NCBI RefSeq assembly: GCF_026340095.1 | Contig: NZ_JAPEPO010000001.1 | Location: 5,232,001-5,296,000 of the forward strand | DNA: 64,000 nt | Reading direction: 5' to 3' | From: Streptomyces sp. NBC_01446 | GTDB lineage: Bacteria > Actinomycetota > Actinomycetes > Streptomycetales > Streptomycetaceae | In this document: positions 1 to 7,668 of the stretch, one piece after another | Layout of the letters: each line of letters starts with the position of its first letter | How positions within the stretch are numbered: the first letter of the stretch is position 1 | Position numbers and translations under genes: made by a program | Notes under the pieces: generated by a model | Seen by the model: the letters and a program-made list of their open reading frames with translations, nothing else | Databases searched by the model: none | What the model was told of the DNA's origin: nothing

Positions 1-674
1 GCCTGACCGAGACCAGCGCCGCCGCCACGATCACACCGCCGCTCGCCCCGCGTCCCGGGACGGTCGGCCTCCCCGTGCCGGGCACGGCCGTCCGGATCGC
101 CGACGACGGGGAGGTGCTCGTCAAGGGCGGCATCGTGTTCGGCGGATACCGGAACAACCCCGAGGCGACGGCGGAGGTGCTCGACGGCGGCTGGTTCGCC
201 ACCGGTGACCTGGGGGCCCTCGACGAGGACGGCTATCTCACCATCACCGGCCGCAAGAAGGACATCATCGTCACCTCCGGAGGCAAGAACGTCTCGCCGG
301 CCGTCCTGGAGGACCGGCTGCGCAGCCGCCCGCCGGTCGGCCAGTGCATCGTCGTGGGCGACAACCGTTCCTACATCGGCGCGCTGATCACGCTGGAGCC
401 GGAGGCGGTCGCGCACTGGCTGTCCGTACGGAAGATGCCCGCCGACACCCCGATGGCCGACGTCGTCCGTGACCCGCGGATGATCGCGGCGGTGCAGCAG
501 GCCGTCGACTATGCGAACGAGGCGGTCTCGCGGGCTGAGTCCATACGTAGATTCGCCCTGGTGGAAGGCGAGTTCACCGAGGACAACGGGCTGCTCACCC
601 CCTCGTTGAAGGTCAAGCGGCATGCGGTCGCGGCCGCGTACGAGCGGGAGATCGAGGACCTCTACCGGGGCTGA
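1..674 (+). CDS. AMP-dependent long-chain acyl-CoA ligase, C-terminal part (5' end outside window)
   Basis: The reading frame is open from base 3 without needing a start, so only the C-terminal third is present. It activates a carboxylic acid as an acyl-adenylate and transfers it to CoA (or an ACP). Visible family motifs are LTETSA near the left edge, GWFATGDLG followed by GRKKDIIVTSGGKNVSP (the hinge region of ANL enzymes), and LTPSLKVKRHAV near the end, whose lysine is the usual catalytic lysine. It ends 12 codons before the convergent TetR-like gene loses its sequence similarity. Its position next to a type II PKS-like set suggests it loads a starter acid or activates the product, which is inference. 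Substrate cannot be read from the fragment. Confidence 0.9.
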   Translation, partial: LTETSAAATITPPLAPRPGTVGLPVPGTAVRIADDGEVLVKGGIVFGGYRNNPEATAEVLDGGWFATGDLGALDEDGYLTITGRKKDIIVTSGGKNVSPAVLEDRLRSRPPVGQCIVVGDNRSYIGALITLEPEAVAHWLSVRKMPADTPMADVVRDPRMIAAVQQAVDYANEAVSRAESIRRFALVEGEFTEDNGLLTPSLKVKRHAVAAAYEREIEDLYRG

Positions 675-1193
675 CCGCCCGCCGCCGGAACCGGCATCGA
701 CGCCGGGGCCGCGATCGGGGTCCGGTGCGGGGCTGCTGCGGGCGGCTGCGGGCGGCAGGCCGTGGGCGAAGAGCGCGGCGAGTTCGGCGGGCGTGGCGCC
801 CAAGCGCTCGCCGGCCAGGTCCCACAGGTCCAGCCAGCCGCGCCGGACCCGCGCGGCGAACGCGTCCTGGCCCGGCGACGCGGCCGTGGCGGCGGCCTGG
901 AGCAGCATGAGGGTGACGTCCCGGTCGACGCGCAGCTCCGCGTGCGCCCGGACCCTTCCCTCCAGGGTCGCGGGCGCCTCGCCCAGGGCCTGTTCGAGAC
1001 GCTGGAAGCAGCGGTCGGTGGCCGCCTCGAACAGGGCGTGCTTGGTCGGGAAGAACCGGAACAGGTACGGCTGCGACACCCCGGCCCGCCGTGCGATCGC
1101 CTCCGTCGACGTGCCGTGGTACCCGCGCCCGGCGAACTCGACGAACGCGGCCAGCACGACGGCCTCCCGCCGCTCGCCGGCGCTCAGCCGCAT
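662..1193 (-). CDS. TetR-family regulator, probably frameshifted
   Basis: The minus strand encodes a clear TetR N-terminus from ATG 1193: MRLSAGERREAVVLAAF, then the helix-turn-helix with TSTEAIARRAGVSQPYLFRFF, and a C-terminal domain up to AELAALFAHGL. After FAHGL the frame has no stop and runs antisense through the whole ligase fragment to the window edge. In the +1 frame a TAG stop lies at 664-662, where a normal gene would end. The only good ribosome binding site upstream (GAGGAG) precedes a 9-codon ORF (ATG at 1213, stop at 1184) that overlaps the TetR start in another frame. Both ends therefore suggest one or two indels: a pseudogene, a sequencing error, or an unusual coupled start. It follows the FAD oxidoreductase gene by 43 nt and probably shares its transcript. 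Confidence 0.6.
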
Positions 1194-1236
1194 CGCGTGC
1201 TGGTGGAGTGCATCCGGGGTCTCCTCGTGGGTCGGT

Positions 1237-2895
1237 TCAGCGCTGGACGGCGTCTCCCTTGGACACATCCAGCGGGTCCCAGCCCTCGCCTCGTTCCGGG
1301 AGCAGGGACGGGTCCGAAAGGACGGATCCGGTGTGCACCTCGTGCATCAGGCGGCGGTCCAGGATCCGGCCCGCGCAGGCGATGCCGCTGACCGCCGAGC
1401 CCGTGATGCCGTTGCCGTAGCGGGTGTCCGCGCCGGCGATGTAGAGGCCCTCGACGAAGGTCGCCGAGTCCGGGCGGGCCCCGGCCGCGCCCCAGTGCGC
1501 CATGCCGAAGGGCGTACCGCCGCTGGAGAGCGTGTAGCGCTCGTGGGTGAGGGGAGTCGCGGTCTCCAGGTGCGTGATGTGACCGCGCAGCGGGCCGAGC
1601 AGCTCCTCCGCCGCGTCCAGGACCGCGTCCGTGAGGCGGGCCTTCTCCTTCTGGTACGCGGGGTTGCGGCGGTACTTCTCGCCGTCCGCGGGGCCCGCAC
1701 GCACGCCCCACTGCTCGAAGCCGGGCGGGCACAGCGTCATCAGCTGGAAGTTGGAGTGGCCCGGAGGGCAGATGCGGGGGGTGACGTCGTCCTTGCCGGA
1801 GGCGAACGAAGCGAAGAGGAAGTCCGAGCCGCCCTCCACGGTGCCGGCGCGCAGCCCCGCGTAGAACCGCTCGATGTCGTCGCCGCGGTACCACCACAGG
1901 TTGGTGTGCTGTTCGATGTCCCGGTCGAGGGCCACGTAGACCGCCGCCCAGGGGAGCGCCATCCGCGCGTCGCGCGTCTTGGCGGCGAGGCGGCGCGGCA
2001 GGTTCTGCGCGCCGACGAGGTCCAGCATGGTGCGCCGGTAGTCGGCGTTCGAGACGACGACCGGGGCGGGCGCGCGGCTGCCGTCGGCGAACTCGACGCC
2101 GCGCGTGCGGCCCTCCTCGACGGCGATCCGCGTCACCCTGCTGTACGTGCGCAGCGCGCCGCCGTGCGCGCGGATCACTTCGAGGAGTCCGGCCGCGAGC
2201 ATCTGGCCGCCGCCCTGCGGGTAGTAGGCGCCCCGGATGTAGTGGTCGGTGACCGTGGCGTGCAGGGCGACGGTCGCCTCGTCGGGCGCCATGCCGTAGT
2301 TCGGCGACTGGGCGGCGAGCAGCGTGCGGGCCCGGGGTGACAGCCCGCAGTGGTCGAACAGCTCGGTCAGGGGGCGGCGTCCCCAGGCCACCGACCGCGG
2401 TGCGTGCTGCGGGAGTTCGGACATCGGGAGGTCCTCGGCGGCGACGATGGCGTCCCGCCGCTCGGTGCCGAGCCCCGCCACGACGTCGAGGAACGTGTCG
2501 ATCCCCGCCGCGTCGGCCGGGCACGCCTCCTGGAGCCGCTTGCGGTACGTCGCCCAGTCCGCCGGCATGTCGAGCGTGGCGCCGGGGATCACGATGCGGT
2601 CGAAGGCGTCCGGGTTCATCTCGCGGTAGGTGAGCCGCCCGCGCAGGCCGAGCCCGTCCAGGACCGCGGGCAGCAGTCCGTCCGGCCCGCAGTCGCCGAG
2701 ATAGTGCACGCCGACGTCGAACTCATAGGCGCGGCGCCTGCGGAACACATGGCTGTTGCCGCCCGCGACGCCGCCCTGCTCGGCGACCAGGACCCGCTTG
2801 CCCAAGACCGCGAGATACGCGGCACAGACGAGACCGCCGATACCGGAGCCGACGACGACCGCGTCCCAACTGTCCGAAGCATCCGTGGAGTTCAT
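1237..2895 (-). CDS. Phytoene-desaturase/carotenoid-isomerase-like FAD oxidoreductase
   Basis: This 552-aa protein starts at ATG 2895, which overlaps the stop of the acyltransferase gene by 4 nt (ATGA). The much longer open frame upstream is not needed. A dinucleotide-binding GSGIGG is at residues 16-21, with the acidic end of the second strand in VLVAEQ. The C-terminal FAD motif is EGLYIAGADTRYGNGITGSA. This arrangement is that of the CrtI/CrtISO/retinol-saturase family, which desaturates or isomerises conjugated polyenes. Beside a KS/CLF/KR/DH set, the natural guess is oxidation of a polyketide polyene. I recall phytoene-desaturase-like enzymes being proposed to aromatise the ring in cinnamoyl-lipid clusters, but this is an analogy only. 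Substrate unknown. Confidence 0.82.
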   Translation of the reverse strand: MNSTDASDSWDAVVVGSGIGGLVCAAYLAVLGKRVLVAEQGGVAGGNSHVFRRRRAYEFDVGVHYLGDCGPDGLLPAVLDGLGLRGRLTYREMNPDAFDRIVIPGATLDMPADWATYRKRLQEACPADAAGIDTFLDVVAGLGTERRDAIVAAEDLPMSELPQHAPRSVAWGRRPLTELFDHCGLSPRARTLLAAQSPNYGMAPDEATVALHATVTDHYIRGAYYPQGGGQMLAAGLLEVIRAHGGALRTYSRVTRIAVEEGRTRGVEFADGSRAPAPVVVSNADYRRTMLDLVGAQNLPRRLAAKTRDARMALPWAAVYVALDRDIEQHTNLWWYRGDDIERFYAGLRAGTVEGGSDFLFASFASGKDDVTPRICPPGHSNFQLMTLCPPGFEQWGVRAGPADGEKYRRNPAYQKEKARLTDAVLDAAEELLGPLRGHITHLETATPLTHERYTLSSGGTPFGMAHWGAAGARPDSATFVEGLYIAGADTRYGNGITGSAVSGIACAGRILDRRLMHEVHTGSVLSDPSLLPERGEGWDPLDVSKGDAVQR

Positions 2896-3872
2896 GCGAC
2901 GCTCCGGGTCGGCGTCGACGGGAGCGGGGTCGGTACCGCGGGCAGCTGCCCCGGTTCGCCGACCGTGAGCCGGGAGACGCGCGGCGCGGTCTTGCGGGCC
3001 AGGCCCGTGAGCGTACGGCCGGGACCGATCTCGACGAACATGTCGCAGTGCAGCTCGTCGGCCATCGTGCGCACCGAGTCCGTCCAGCGCACCGGGGACG
3101 TCAGCTGCCGCTTCAGGAACTCGGGCCAGCCGTCGGAACCGCGGTAGGGGCGGGCGTCGACGTTCGCCACGACCGGCGCGAAGCCGTGCAGGAACTCGGT
3201 CCCCGCCAGTGTCCGCTCGAACGACACGGCCGCCGGGGCCATCAGCGGCGTATGGAAGGCGCCGCCCACCGGGATCGACACGACACGCGTCGCCCCCAGC
3301 TCCACGGCCACCGCCGAGCACCGCTCCACGGCGTCGGCCTCGCCCGAAAGAACAGTCTGCTGCGGCGAGTTGAGGTTCGCGACCCAGACCCGGCCGCCGT
3401 CGTCGCGCACCGAAACGGCGGCCTTCTCCAGGTCACCGGCGGACAGACCGAGGACCACGGCCATCGTGCCGGGCGCGTCCGCGCACGCCTTGCGCATCGC
3501 CTCGCCGCGCGCCGCGACAAGCCGTACGCCGTCCTCGAAACCGATGACGCCGGCCGCGACGAGTGCCGCGTACTCGCCGAGGCTGTGACCCGCGCACACC
3601 AGGGGGCGGCCCGCGGCGGGCAGGACCTGCCGCAGCTCGCTCAGGATCACCATCTCCAGGACGAACGTGGCGAGCTGCGCGTTGTCGGTGCGCCGCAGAT
3701 ACGCGTCGTCGGCACGGAGCAGCAGTTCCACCACGTCACGCCCGGACACCTCGCTCGCCCGCTCGGCCAGGAACCAGCCGGGGCTCGACGCCCACGGCCG
3801 GCCCATTCCCGCGTGCTGCGCGCCCTGCCCCGGAAACGCCAGAGCCAATCGCGGACCTGTCATCTCGTCCAT
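2892..3872 (-). CDS. Malonyl/acyl-CoA:ACP transferase (FabD-like)
   Basis: A 326-aa acyltransferase that moves malonyl (or another acyl) from CoA to the ACP phosphopantetheine. The FPGQGAQ motif is at residues 13-19, the catalytic serine is Ser97 in GHSLGEY, and a histidine lies in GGAFHTPLM near residue 205. The length fits stand-alone FabD. I chose ATG 3872 (AGAAGG just upstream); ATG 3863 is an alternative, and the frame is also open further upstream. It is the first gene of a leftward operon with the FAD oxidoreductase and is divergent from the ACP/KS operon. A dedicated transferase inside a type II PKS set is less usual than borrowing the fatty-acid enzyme and suggests a self-contained pathway. 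Confidence 0.88.
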   Translation of the reverse strand: MDEMTGPRLALAFPGQGAQHAGMGRPWASSPGWFLAERASEVSGRDVVELLLRADDAYLRRTDNAQLATFVLEMVILSELRQVLPAAGRPLVCAGHSLGEYAALVAAGVIGFEDGVRLVAARGEAMRKACADAPGTMAVVLGLSAGDLEKAAVSVRDDGGRVWVANLNSPQQTVLSGEADAVERCSAVAVELGATRVVSIPVGGAFHTPLMAPAAVSFERTLAGTEFLHGFAPVVANVDARPYRGSDGWPEFLKRQLTSPVRWTDSVRTMADELHCDMFVEIGPGRTLTGLARKTAPRVSRLTVGEPGQLPAVPTPLPSTPTRSVA

Positions 3873-4102
3873 CGCCTTCTTCTGTCTCCCGGAATTACGG
3901 CTACGGCGATGATTCCAGAGGGATTTGGAACCTCCGTAGAGGGCAGATAAAAGGTCTCCGAATACCCGCGCGGGGCGGGGAGAAGGCTTTGCTGTCACTT
4001 TCGGGGAATGCGCTGTCTCTTTCGTTGGGCGCCCCTTGTCCGGCCCGCTCCGGCCCGTTTACGTTCCCTTCGTCAAGGCAGCAGGCGATGAGAGGAACCC
4101 AC
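3873..4102. promoter_or_regulatory. Divergent promoter region between the transferase and ACP operons
   Basis: This 230-nt stretch separates two divergent starts and is visibly less GC-rich than its flanks, with a run of A residues near 3950 and T-rich patches at 4015-4030 and 4055-4075. It must hold the promoters of both the leftward operon (transferase, oxidoreductase, TetR) and the rightward ACP-KS-CLF-DH operon. The ACP ribosome binding site GAGAGG lies 7 nt before ATG 4103. No single operator could be assigned with confidence. Confidence 0.5.
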
Positions 4103-4393
4103 ATGACTCAGCAGACCGTGGCGTCGGCGGCCGGCTACCACGAGCAGGTGAGCCGGATCGTCATCGAGGAACTCGAGCTGGAAGAGGGAGAGCTGACGGA
4201 CAGCGGTCATTTCATCGACGACTACGACAGCGACTCGCTCTCCCTCATCACCGTGGTCTCCCGAATAGAGAAGGAATTGGGAGTTGCCATTCCGAAGGAC
4301 ACCCTCGGCGATCTGGTGAATCTGCGCCTCCTCGTCGACGCCGTCGTGCAGCACGCCGCGGGCCAGCAGGCGGGGGAGAGCGCGCATGGCTGA
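4103..4393 (+). CDS. Acyl carrier protein
   Basis: A 96-aa ACP. The phosphopantetheine serine is Ser45 in the sequence DSDSLSLI, and it is followed by the usual helix III region ending LRLLVDAVV. The start at 4103 has GAGAGG 7 nt upstream; an in-frame ATG at 4088 is less likely. Its 3' end overlaps the ketosynthase gene by 8 nt, so the two are probably translationally coupled. It carries the growing chain for the neighbouring KS/CLF, KR and dehydratases and needs activation by a phosphopantetheinyl transferase, for which a candidate lies at 21322-22182. It is the only ACP in the window. Confidence 0.93.
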   Translation: MTQQTVASAAGYHEQVSRIVIEELELEEGELTDSGHFIDDYDSDSLSLITVVSRIEKELGVAIPKDTLGDLVNLRLLVDAVVQHAAGQQAGESAHG

Positions 4394-5624
4394 CACCGCC
4401 GGTGCGGCGCGCCCCTCGCGCCGCGTCGTCATCACCGGACTCGGCGCGGTGTCGCCCGTCGGCATCGGCGCCGACGTGTTCGCCGCCGCCGTCCGGGCGG
4501 GCGTCAACGGCACCGCCCCCATCGAGTCCTTCGACGCGAGCGCCTTCCCGCGCCGCAAGGCCGGCGAGGTCCTCGACTTCGAGCCCGCCGACCACCTCAA
4601 GCGGCTCGACCCGCCGCGCTGGGGTCGCAGCGGCCTGCTCGCGGCGGCCGCCGCCCGGCTCGCCGTCGCCGACGCGGGCATCGACGAGGAGCGGCTCGAC
4701 ACGGCCCGCGCGGGCGCCGTCATGGGCACCACCAGCGGCGAGTCCGCGGTCGTCCAGGTCCTCGCCGAGCAGTGGATCGAGGGCGGTCTCGCCTCGATCG
4801 ACGGCGAACTCGCGGGTCAGACACCGGCGTCCAGGATCGCCAACGCGGTCAGCGCCGAACTGCGCCTCACCGGCGAGACGCAGACCATCCCGACGGCCTG
4901 CTCCGCCTCCAACTACGCGCTCGGCTACGCCTACGACCTGGTGCGCAGCGGCGAGGCCGAGGTGATGCTCGCGGGCGGCGCCGACGCCGTCAACCGCCTC
5001 ACCCACGCCGGGTTCTACGCGCTCGGCGCGATGGCCGAGGACGTGCCGCGGCCCTTCGCCGCCGACCGCTCCGGCATCGTCACCGGCGAGGGCGGCGCCG
5101 TCCTCGTCCTGGAGACGTACGAGCACGCCGCAGCGCGCGGCGCCCGGATGTACGCGGAGATCCTCGGCTACGCGGCCAACTGCGACGCCGCCCACATGGT
5201 GCACCCCGACGCGACCAGCATCGCCGCGGGCATCAGGGCCGCGCACGAGGCGGCGGGCGTCGAGCCCGCGCAGATCGACTACATCTGCGCGCACGGCACC
5301 GGCACACCGACGAACGACTCCACCGAAGTGGCCGCCGCCCGCGAGGTGTTCGGTGACCGCATCCCGCCGATCAGCTCCATCAAGTCGATGCTCGGCCACA
5401 CCATGGGCGCCGCGTCCGGCTTCGGCGCGATCGCCTGCTGCAAGGCGTTCGAGCAGGACTTCCTGCCGCCCACGGCCAACGTCACCGAGCCCGACCCGGC
5501 GCTCGGCGAAGGCGTGGACTGCGTGCCCGGCGTCGGCCGCGAGGCGCGCCTGGACATCGTGCAGAACCACGGGTTCGCCTTCGGCGGGAACAACGTCATC
5601 ACCATCCTGGGGAGGGTCTCGTGA
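4386..5624 (+). CDS. Type II ketosynthase (KS-alpha)
   Basis: A 412-aa beta-ketoacyl-ACP synthase catalysing decarboxylative Claisen condensation. The full catalytic triad is visible: Cys172 in TACSAS, His303 in CAHGTGTPTN and His338 in KSMLGHTM. The 412-aa length matches KS-alpha/FabF. It overlaps the ACP gene at its start and the CLF gene at its stop (GTGA overlap at 5621-5624), so KS and CLF are likely made in equal amounts, as expected for a heterodimer. No aromatase or cyclase gene is near, while KR and DH genes are. The pair therefore resembles highly reducing type II PKSs rather than aromatic ones. Confidence 0.92.
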   Translation: MADTAGAARPSRRVVITGLGAVSPVGIGADVFAAAVRAGVNGTAPIESFDASAFPRRKAGEVLDFEPADHLKRLDPPRWGRSGLLAAAAARLAVADAGIDEERLDTARAGAVMGTTSGESAVVQVLAEQWIEGGLASIDGELAGQTPASRIANAVSAELRLTGETQTIPTACSASNYALGYAYDLVRSGEAEVMLAGGADAVNRLTHAGFYALGAMAEDVPRPFAADRSGIVTGEGGAVLVLETYEHAAARGARMYAEILGYAANCDAAHMVHPDATSIAAGIRAAHEAAGVEPAQIDYICAHGTGTPTNDSTEVAAAREVFGDRIPPISSIKSMLGHTMGAASGFGAIACCKAFEQDFLPPTANVTEPDPALGEGVDCVPGVGREARLDIVQNHGFAFGGNNVITILGRVS

Positions 5625-6742
5625 CGACCGCGACTGCGACCGCGACTGCGACCGCGGGCACGACCGCCGTCGCGACCGCCGCACCGCTCTACGTCACCGG
5701 CGCCGGAGTCGTCTCCGCGGCCGGGTACGGACTCGCCCCGCTCGGTGAACTTCTCATCGAACACGGCGAGTTGGAGAAGAGCCCGGTCGGCGAGGACGCC
5801 GGCGCGTACCCGCCGCGCCCCGTCCGCGCCGTCCACGGCTTCGACGTCAAGGCGCACCTGGGCCGCAAGGGCACCAAGTACCTCGACCGGCTCACCTCCT
5901 TCGGCCTGGTGGCCTGCAAGGAGGTGCTCGAAGGGGCGGAGGTGAGCGGCGGCCGCACCGGTGTGGTGCTCGCCACCAACACCGGCTCCGTGTCGACACA
6001 CAGCTCCCTCCTGTACGACACGCTGACCCTGGAGAAGCCGTACCTGGTGAACCCGGGCCAGTTCCCGAACACCGTCATGAACAGCACCTCCGGGCAGATC
6101 GCCATCCGCAACGGCCTGCGCGGTCTGAACGCGACCGTCGCCGGCGGCCAGACCGCCTCGCTGCTCGCGTTCCGGCACGCACGTCTCGCGCTCGGCCTCG
6201 GCCGCGCCGAGCGGCTCCTCGTCGGCGGCGTGGAGGAACTGAGCGCCCCGGCGGCGTGGGCGTGGCACCGCACCGGGGTGCTCCGCGAGGACGCGGCGCT
6301 CGGTGAGGGCGCGGCCGTCTTCACCGTTCAGCAGGACCCTGCGGAGGGGGCCCTGGCCGAACTCCTCGCGTGCGAGGTGCGGTTCACGCCGGACCCGCGG
6401 CAGTACGCCGAAGGTCTCGCGAACGCCGTCTCGCGCGCCCTCGACCGCAGCGGGGTCCGCCCCGGGGAGGTGTCGGCCGTCTCCCTCGGCGCCGCCCACC
6501 ACCGCGGCCTGGAGCGGATCGAGGAGCGCGGCGTGCGGGCCGCGCTCGGGGGCGAACTGCCGCGCGCCGTACGGGTCGCCGATGTGCTCGGCGAGACGTA
6601 CAGCGCCAGTGGCGCGCTGCAGCTCGCCGCCCTCCTCGCCCTGTGGCAGGCCGAGCCGCCGGCCTCGCCGGTGACGGCGCTCGTCACCTCCGTGGGCCGG
6701 GACGGCAATGCCGCGGCCCTGGTGGTGCGCAGCCCCCGCTGA
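5621..6742 (+). CDS. Chain-length factor (KS-beta), Cys replaced by Gln
   Basis: A 373-aa KS-like partner of the ketosynthase. At the position of the catalytic Cys it has Gln177 (TVAGGQTAS), the classic replacement in chain-length factors. It sets the number of elongations and helps form the starter by decarboxylation. The GTG start at 5621 has GGGGAGGG upstream and overlaps the KS stop. The N-terminus is a Thr/Ala-rich tail (residues 2-19) encoded by a GCGACC/GCGACT hexamer run at about 5625-5660, not part of the fold. A strong intrinsic terminator follows 17 nt after the stop, although two pathway genes continue downstream. Confidence 0.9.
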   Translation: MTTATATATATAGTTAVATAAPLYVTGAGVVSAAGYGLAPLGELLIEHGELEKSPVGEDAGAYPPRPVRAVHGFDVKAHLGRKGTKYLDRLTSFGLVACKEVLEGAEVSGGRTGVVLATNTGSVSTHSSLLYDTLTLEKPYLVNPGQFPNTVMNSTSGQIAIRNGLRGLNATVAGGQTASLLAFRHARLALGLGRAERLLVGGVEELSAPAAWAWHRTGVLREDAALGEGAAVFTVQQDPAEGALAELLACEVRFTPDPRQYAEGLANAVSRALDRSGVRPGEVSAVSLGAAHHRGLERIEERGVRAALGGELPRAVRVADVLGETYSASGALQLAALLALWQAEPPASPVTALVTSVGRDGNAAALVVRSPR

Positions 6743-6759
6743 GGCCTGCCCCGATGACG

Positions 6760-6803
6760 GCAGCGGCGCCCGCGAGTCTCCCCGCGGGCGCCGCTGCCTT
6801 TTC
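6760..6803 (+). terminator. Strong intrinsic terminator inside the PKS operon
   Basis: Two perfect 16-nt arms (6760-6775 and 6784-6799, starting GGCAGCGGCGCC) are separated by 8 nt and followed by TTTT at 6800-6803. It sits between the CLF stop (6742) and the HadA-like start (6830) on the same strand. It would terminate or attenuate transcription before the two dehydratase genes, unless read-through is controlled or there is a promoter inside the 27 nt that follow. Confidence 0.75.
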
Positions 6804-6829
6804 CGTCCACCGCCCCTGAAGGAGACCGT

Positions 6830-7255
6830 ATGTCCGCCGCCACCCTCGACCCGTCCTGCGCGGGCCGGACCTACCCGCCCACCGAGCCGTACGAAGTGGG
6901 CCGCGAGAAGATCAGGGAGTTCGCCGCCGTCCTCGGAGCGCCGGCCGGCGACGGCGCCGTCGCGCCGCCCACCTTTCCCATCGTGCTGTCCCTGCACGTC
7001 ATGAAGCAGATCCTCGACGACCCGGACCTCGGCTTCGACTTCGCGCGGGCCGTCCACCGCGACCAGCGCTTCGAGTCGGTCCGCCCCGTGCGCGCCGGGG
7101 ACCGGCTCACCGTCAGTGTCGAGATCGTCGCCGCCGAGACGGTCGACGGGAACGATGTCGTCACCCTGCGCGGACACCTGCGCGAGGCGGACGGCGGCGC
7201 GCCCGTGTGCACGACGACCTCGACCCTCGTCTCCCGTAAGGAGGAAGCCGTATGA
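6830..7255 (+). CDS. HadA-like dehydratase subunit (MaoC-type N-terminal hotdog)
   Basis: A 141-aa single-hotdog protein of the type that pairs with HadB in (3R)-hydroxyacyl-ACP dehydratases. Characteristic features are the N-terminal segment with PPTEPYEVGREKIREFA, then APPTFPIVL, and FDFARAVHRDQRFE followed by PVRAGDRL. It lacks the catalytic Asp/His motif, which the next gene supplies, so a heterodimer is expected. The start has GAAGGAGA 4 nt upstream, and the stop overlaps the HadB-like start (ATGA). Predicted role: dehydration of 3-hydroxyacyl-ACP to enoyl-ACP after reduction by the FabG-like enzyme at 9565-10269. Confidence 0.82.
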   Translation: MSAATLDPSCAGRTYPPTEPYEVGREKIREFAAVLGAPAGDGAVAPPTFPIVLSLHVMKQILDDPDLGFDFARAVHRDQRFESVRPVRAGDRLTVSVEIVAAETVDGNDVVTLRGHLREADGGAPVCTTTSTLVSRKEEAV

Positions 7256-7668
7256 GCCAGGTACCGCGGCCCGGCGACCGGCTGCCCACCCGCACCTTCC
7301 GCTACACCCGCGAGCGGCTCGTGGCCTACGCCGCCGCGTCCGGCGACCACAACCCCATCCACTGGTCCGACTCCCGCGCCGCCGCCGTGGGCCTGCCCGG
7401 TGTCATCGCGCACGGCATGCTCGGCATGGGCGTCGCCGCGACCGCCGTCACCCGGTGGGCCGGCGAGCGGGCCACCCTCGTCGAGTACGGCACCCGCTTC
7501 ACCCGTCCGGTCCTCGTCCCCGACACCGCCGACGGCGTGGACCTCACCGTCGACGGCACCGTGGGCGACGTCAGGGAAGACGGGACGGTTCGGGTCGATC
7601 TGACGGTGCGCTGTGGGGAGCAGAAGGTGCTGGCGCGGACGCGCGCGGTGCTGGCGTACGACCGATAG
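7252..7668 (+). CDS. HadB-like dehydratase subunit (MaoC-type, catalytic)
   Basis: A 138-aa hotdog protein carrying the hydratase-2 motif SGDHNPIHW at residues 30-38; Asp32 and His37 are the expected catalytic pair. The stretch GLPGVIAHGMLGMG that follows is typical of HadB. It is coupled to the HadA-like gene by a 4-nt overlap. With the KS, CLF and KR it would complete beta-carbon processing to trans double bonds; no enoyl reductase is visible in the window, consistent with a polyene. Its last 98 nt overlap the convergent MFS gene on the other strand. Confidence 0.87.
   Translation: MSQVPRPGDRLPTRTFRYTRERLVAYAAASGDHNPIHWSDSRAAAVGLPGVIAHGMLGMGVAATAVTRWAGERATLVEYGTRFTRPVLVPDTADGVDLTVDGTVGDVREDGTVRVDLTVRCGEQKVLARTRAVLAYDR

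Noticed and set aside
4103..6742. Aromatic spore-pigment type II PKS
   Set aside because: No aromatase/cyclase, monooxygenase or whiE-like gene order; KR and paired dehydratases argue for a reducing pathway.
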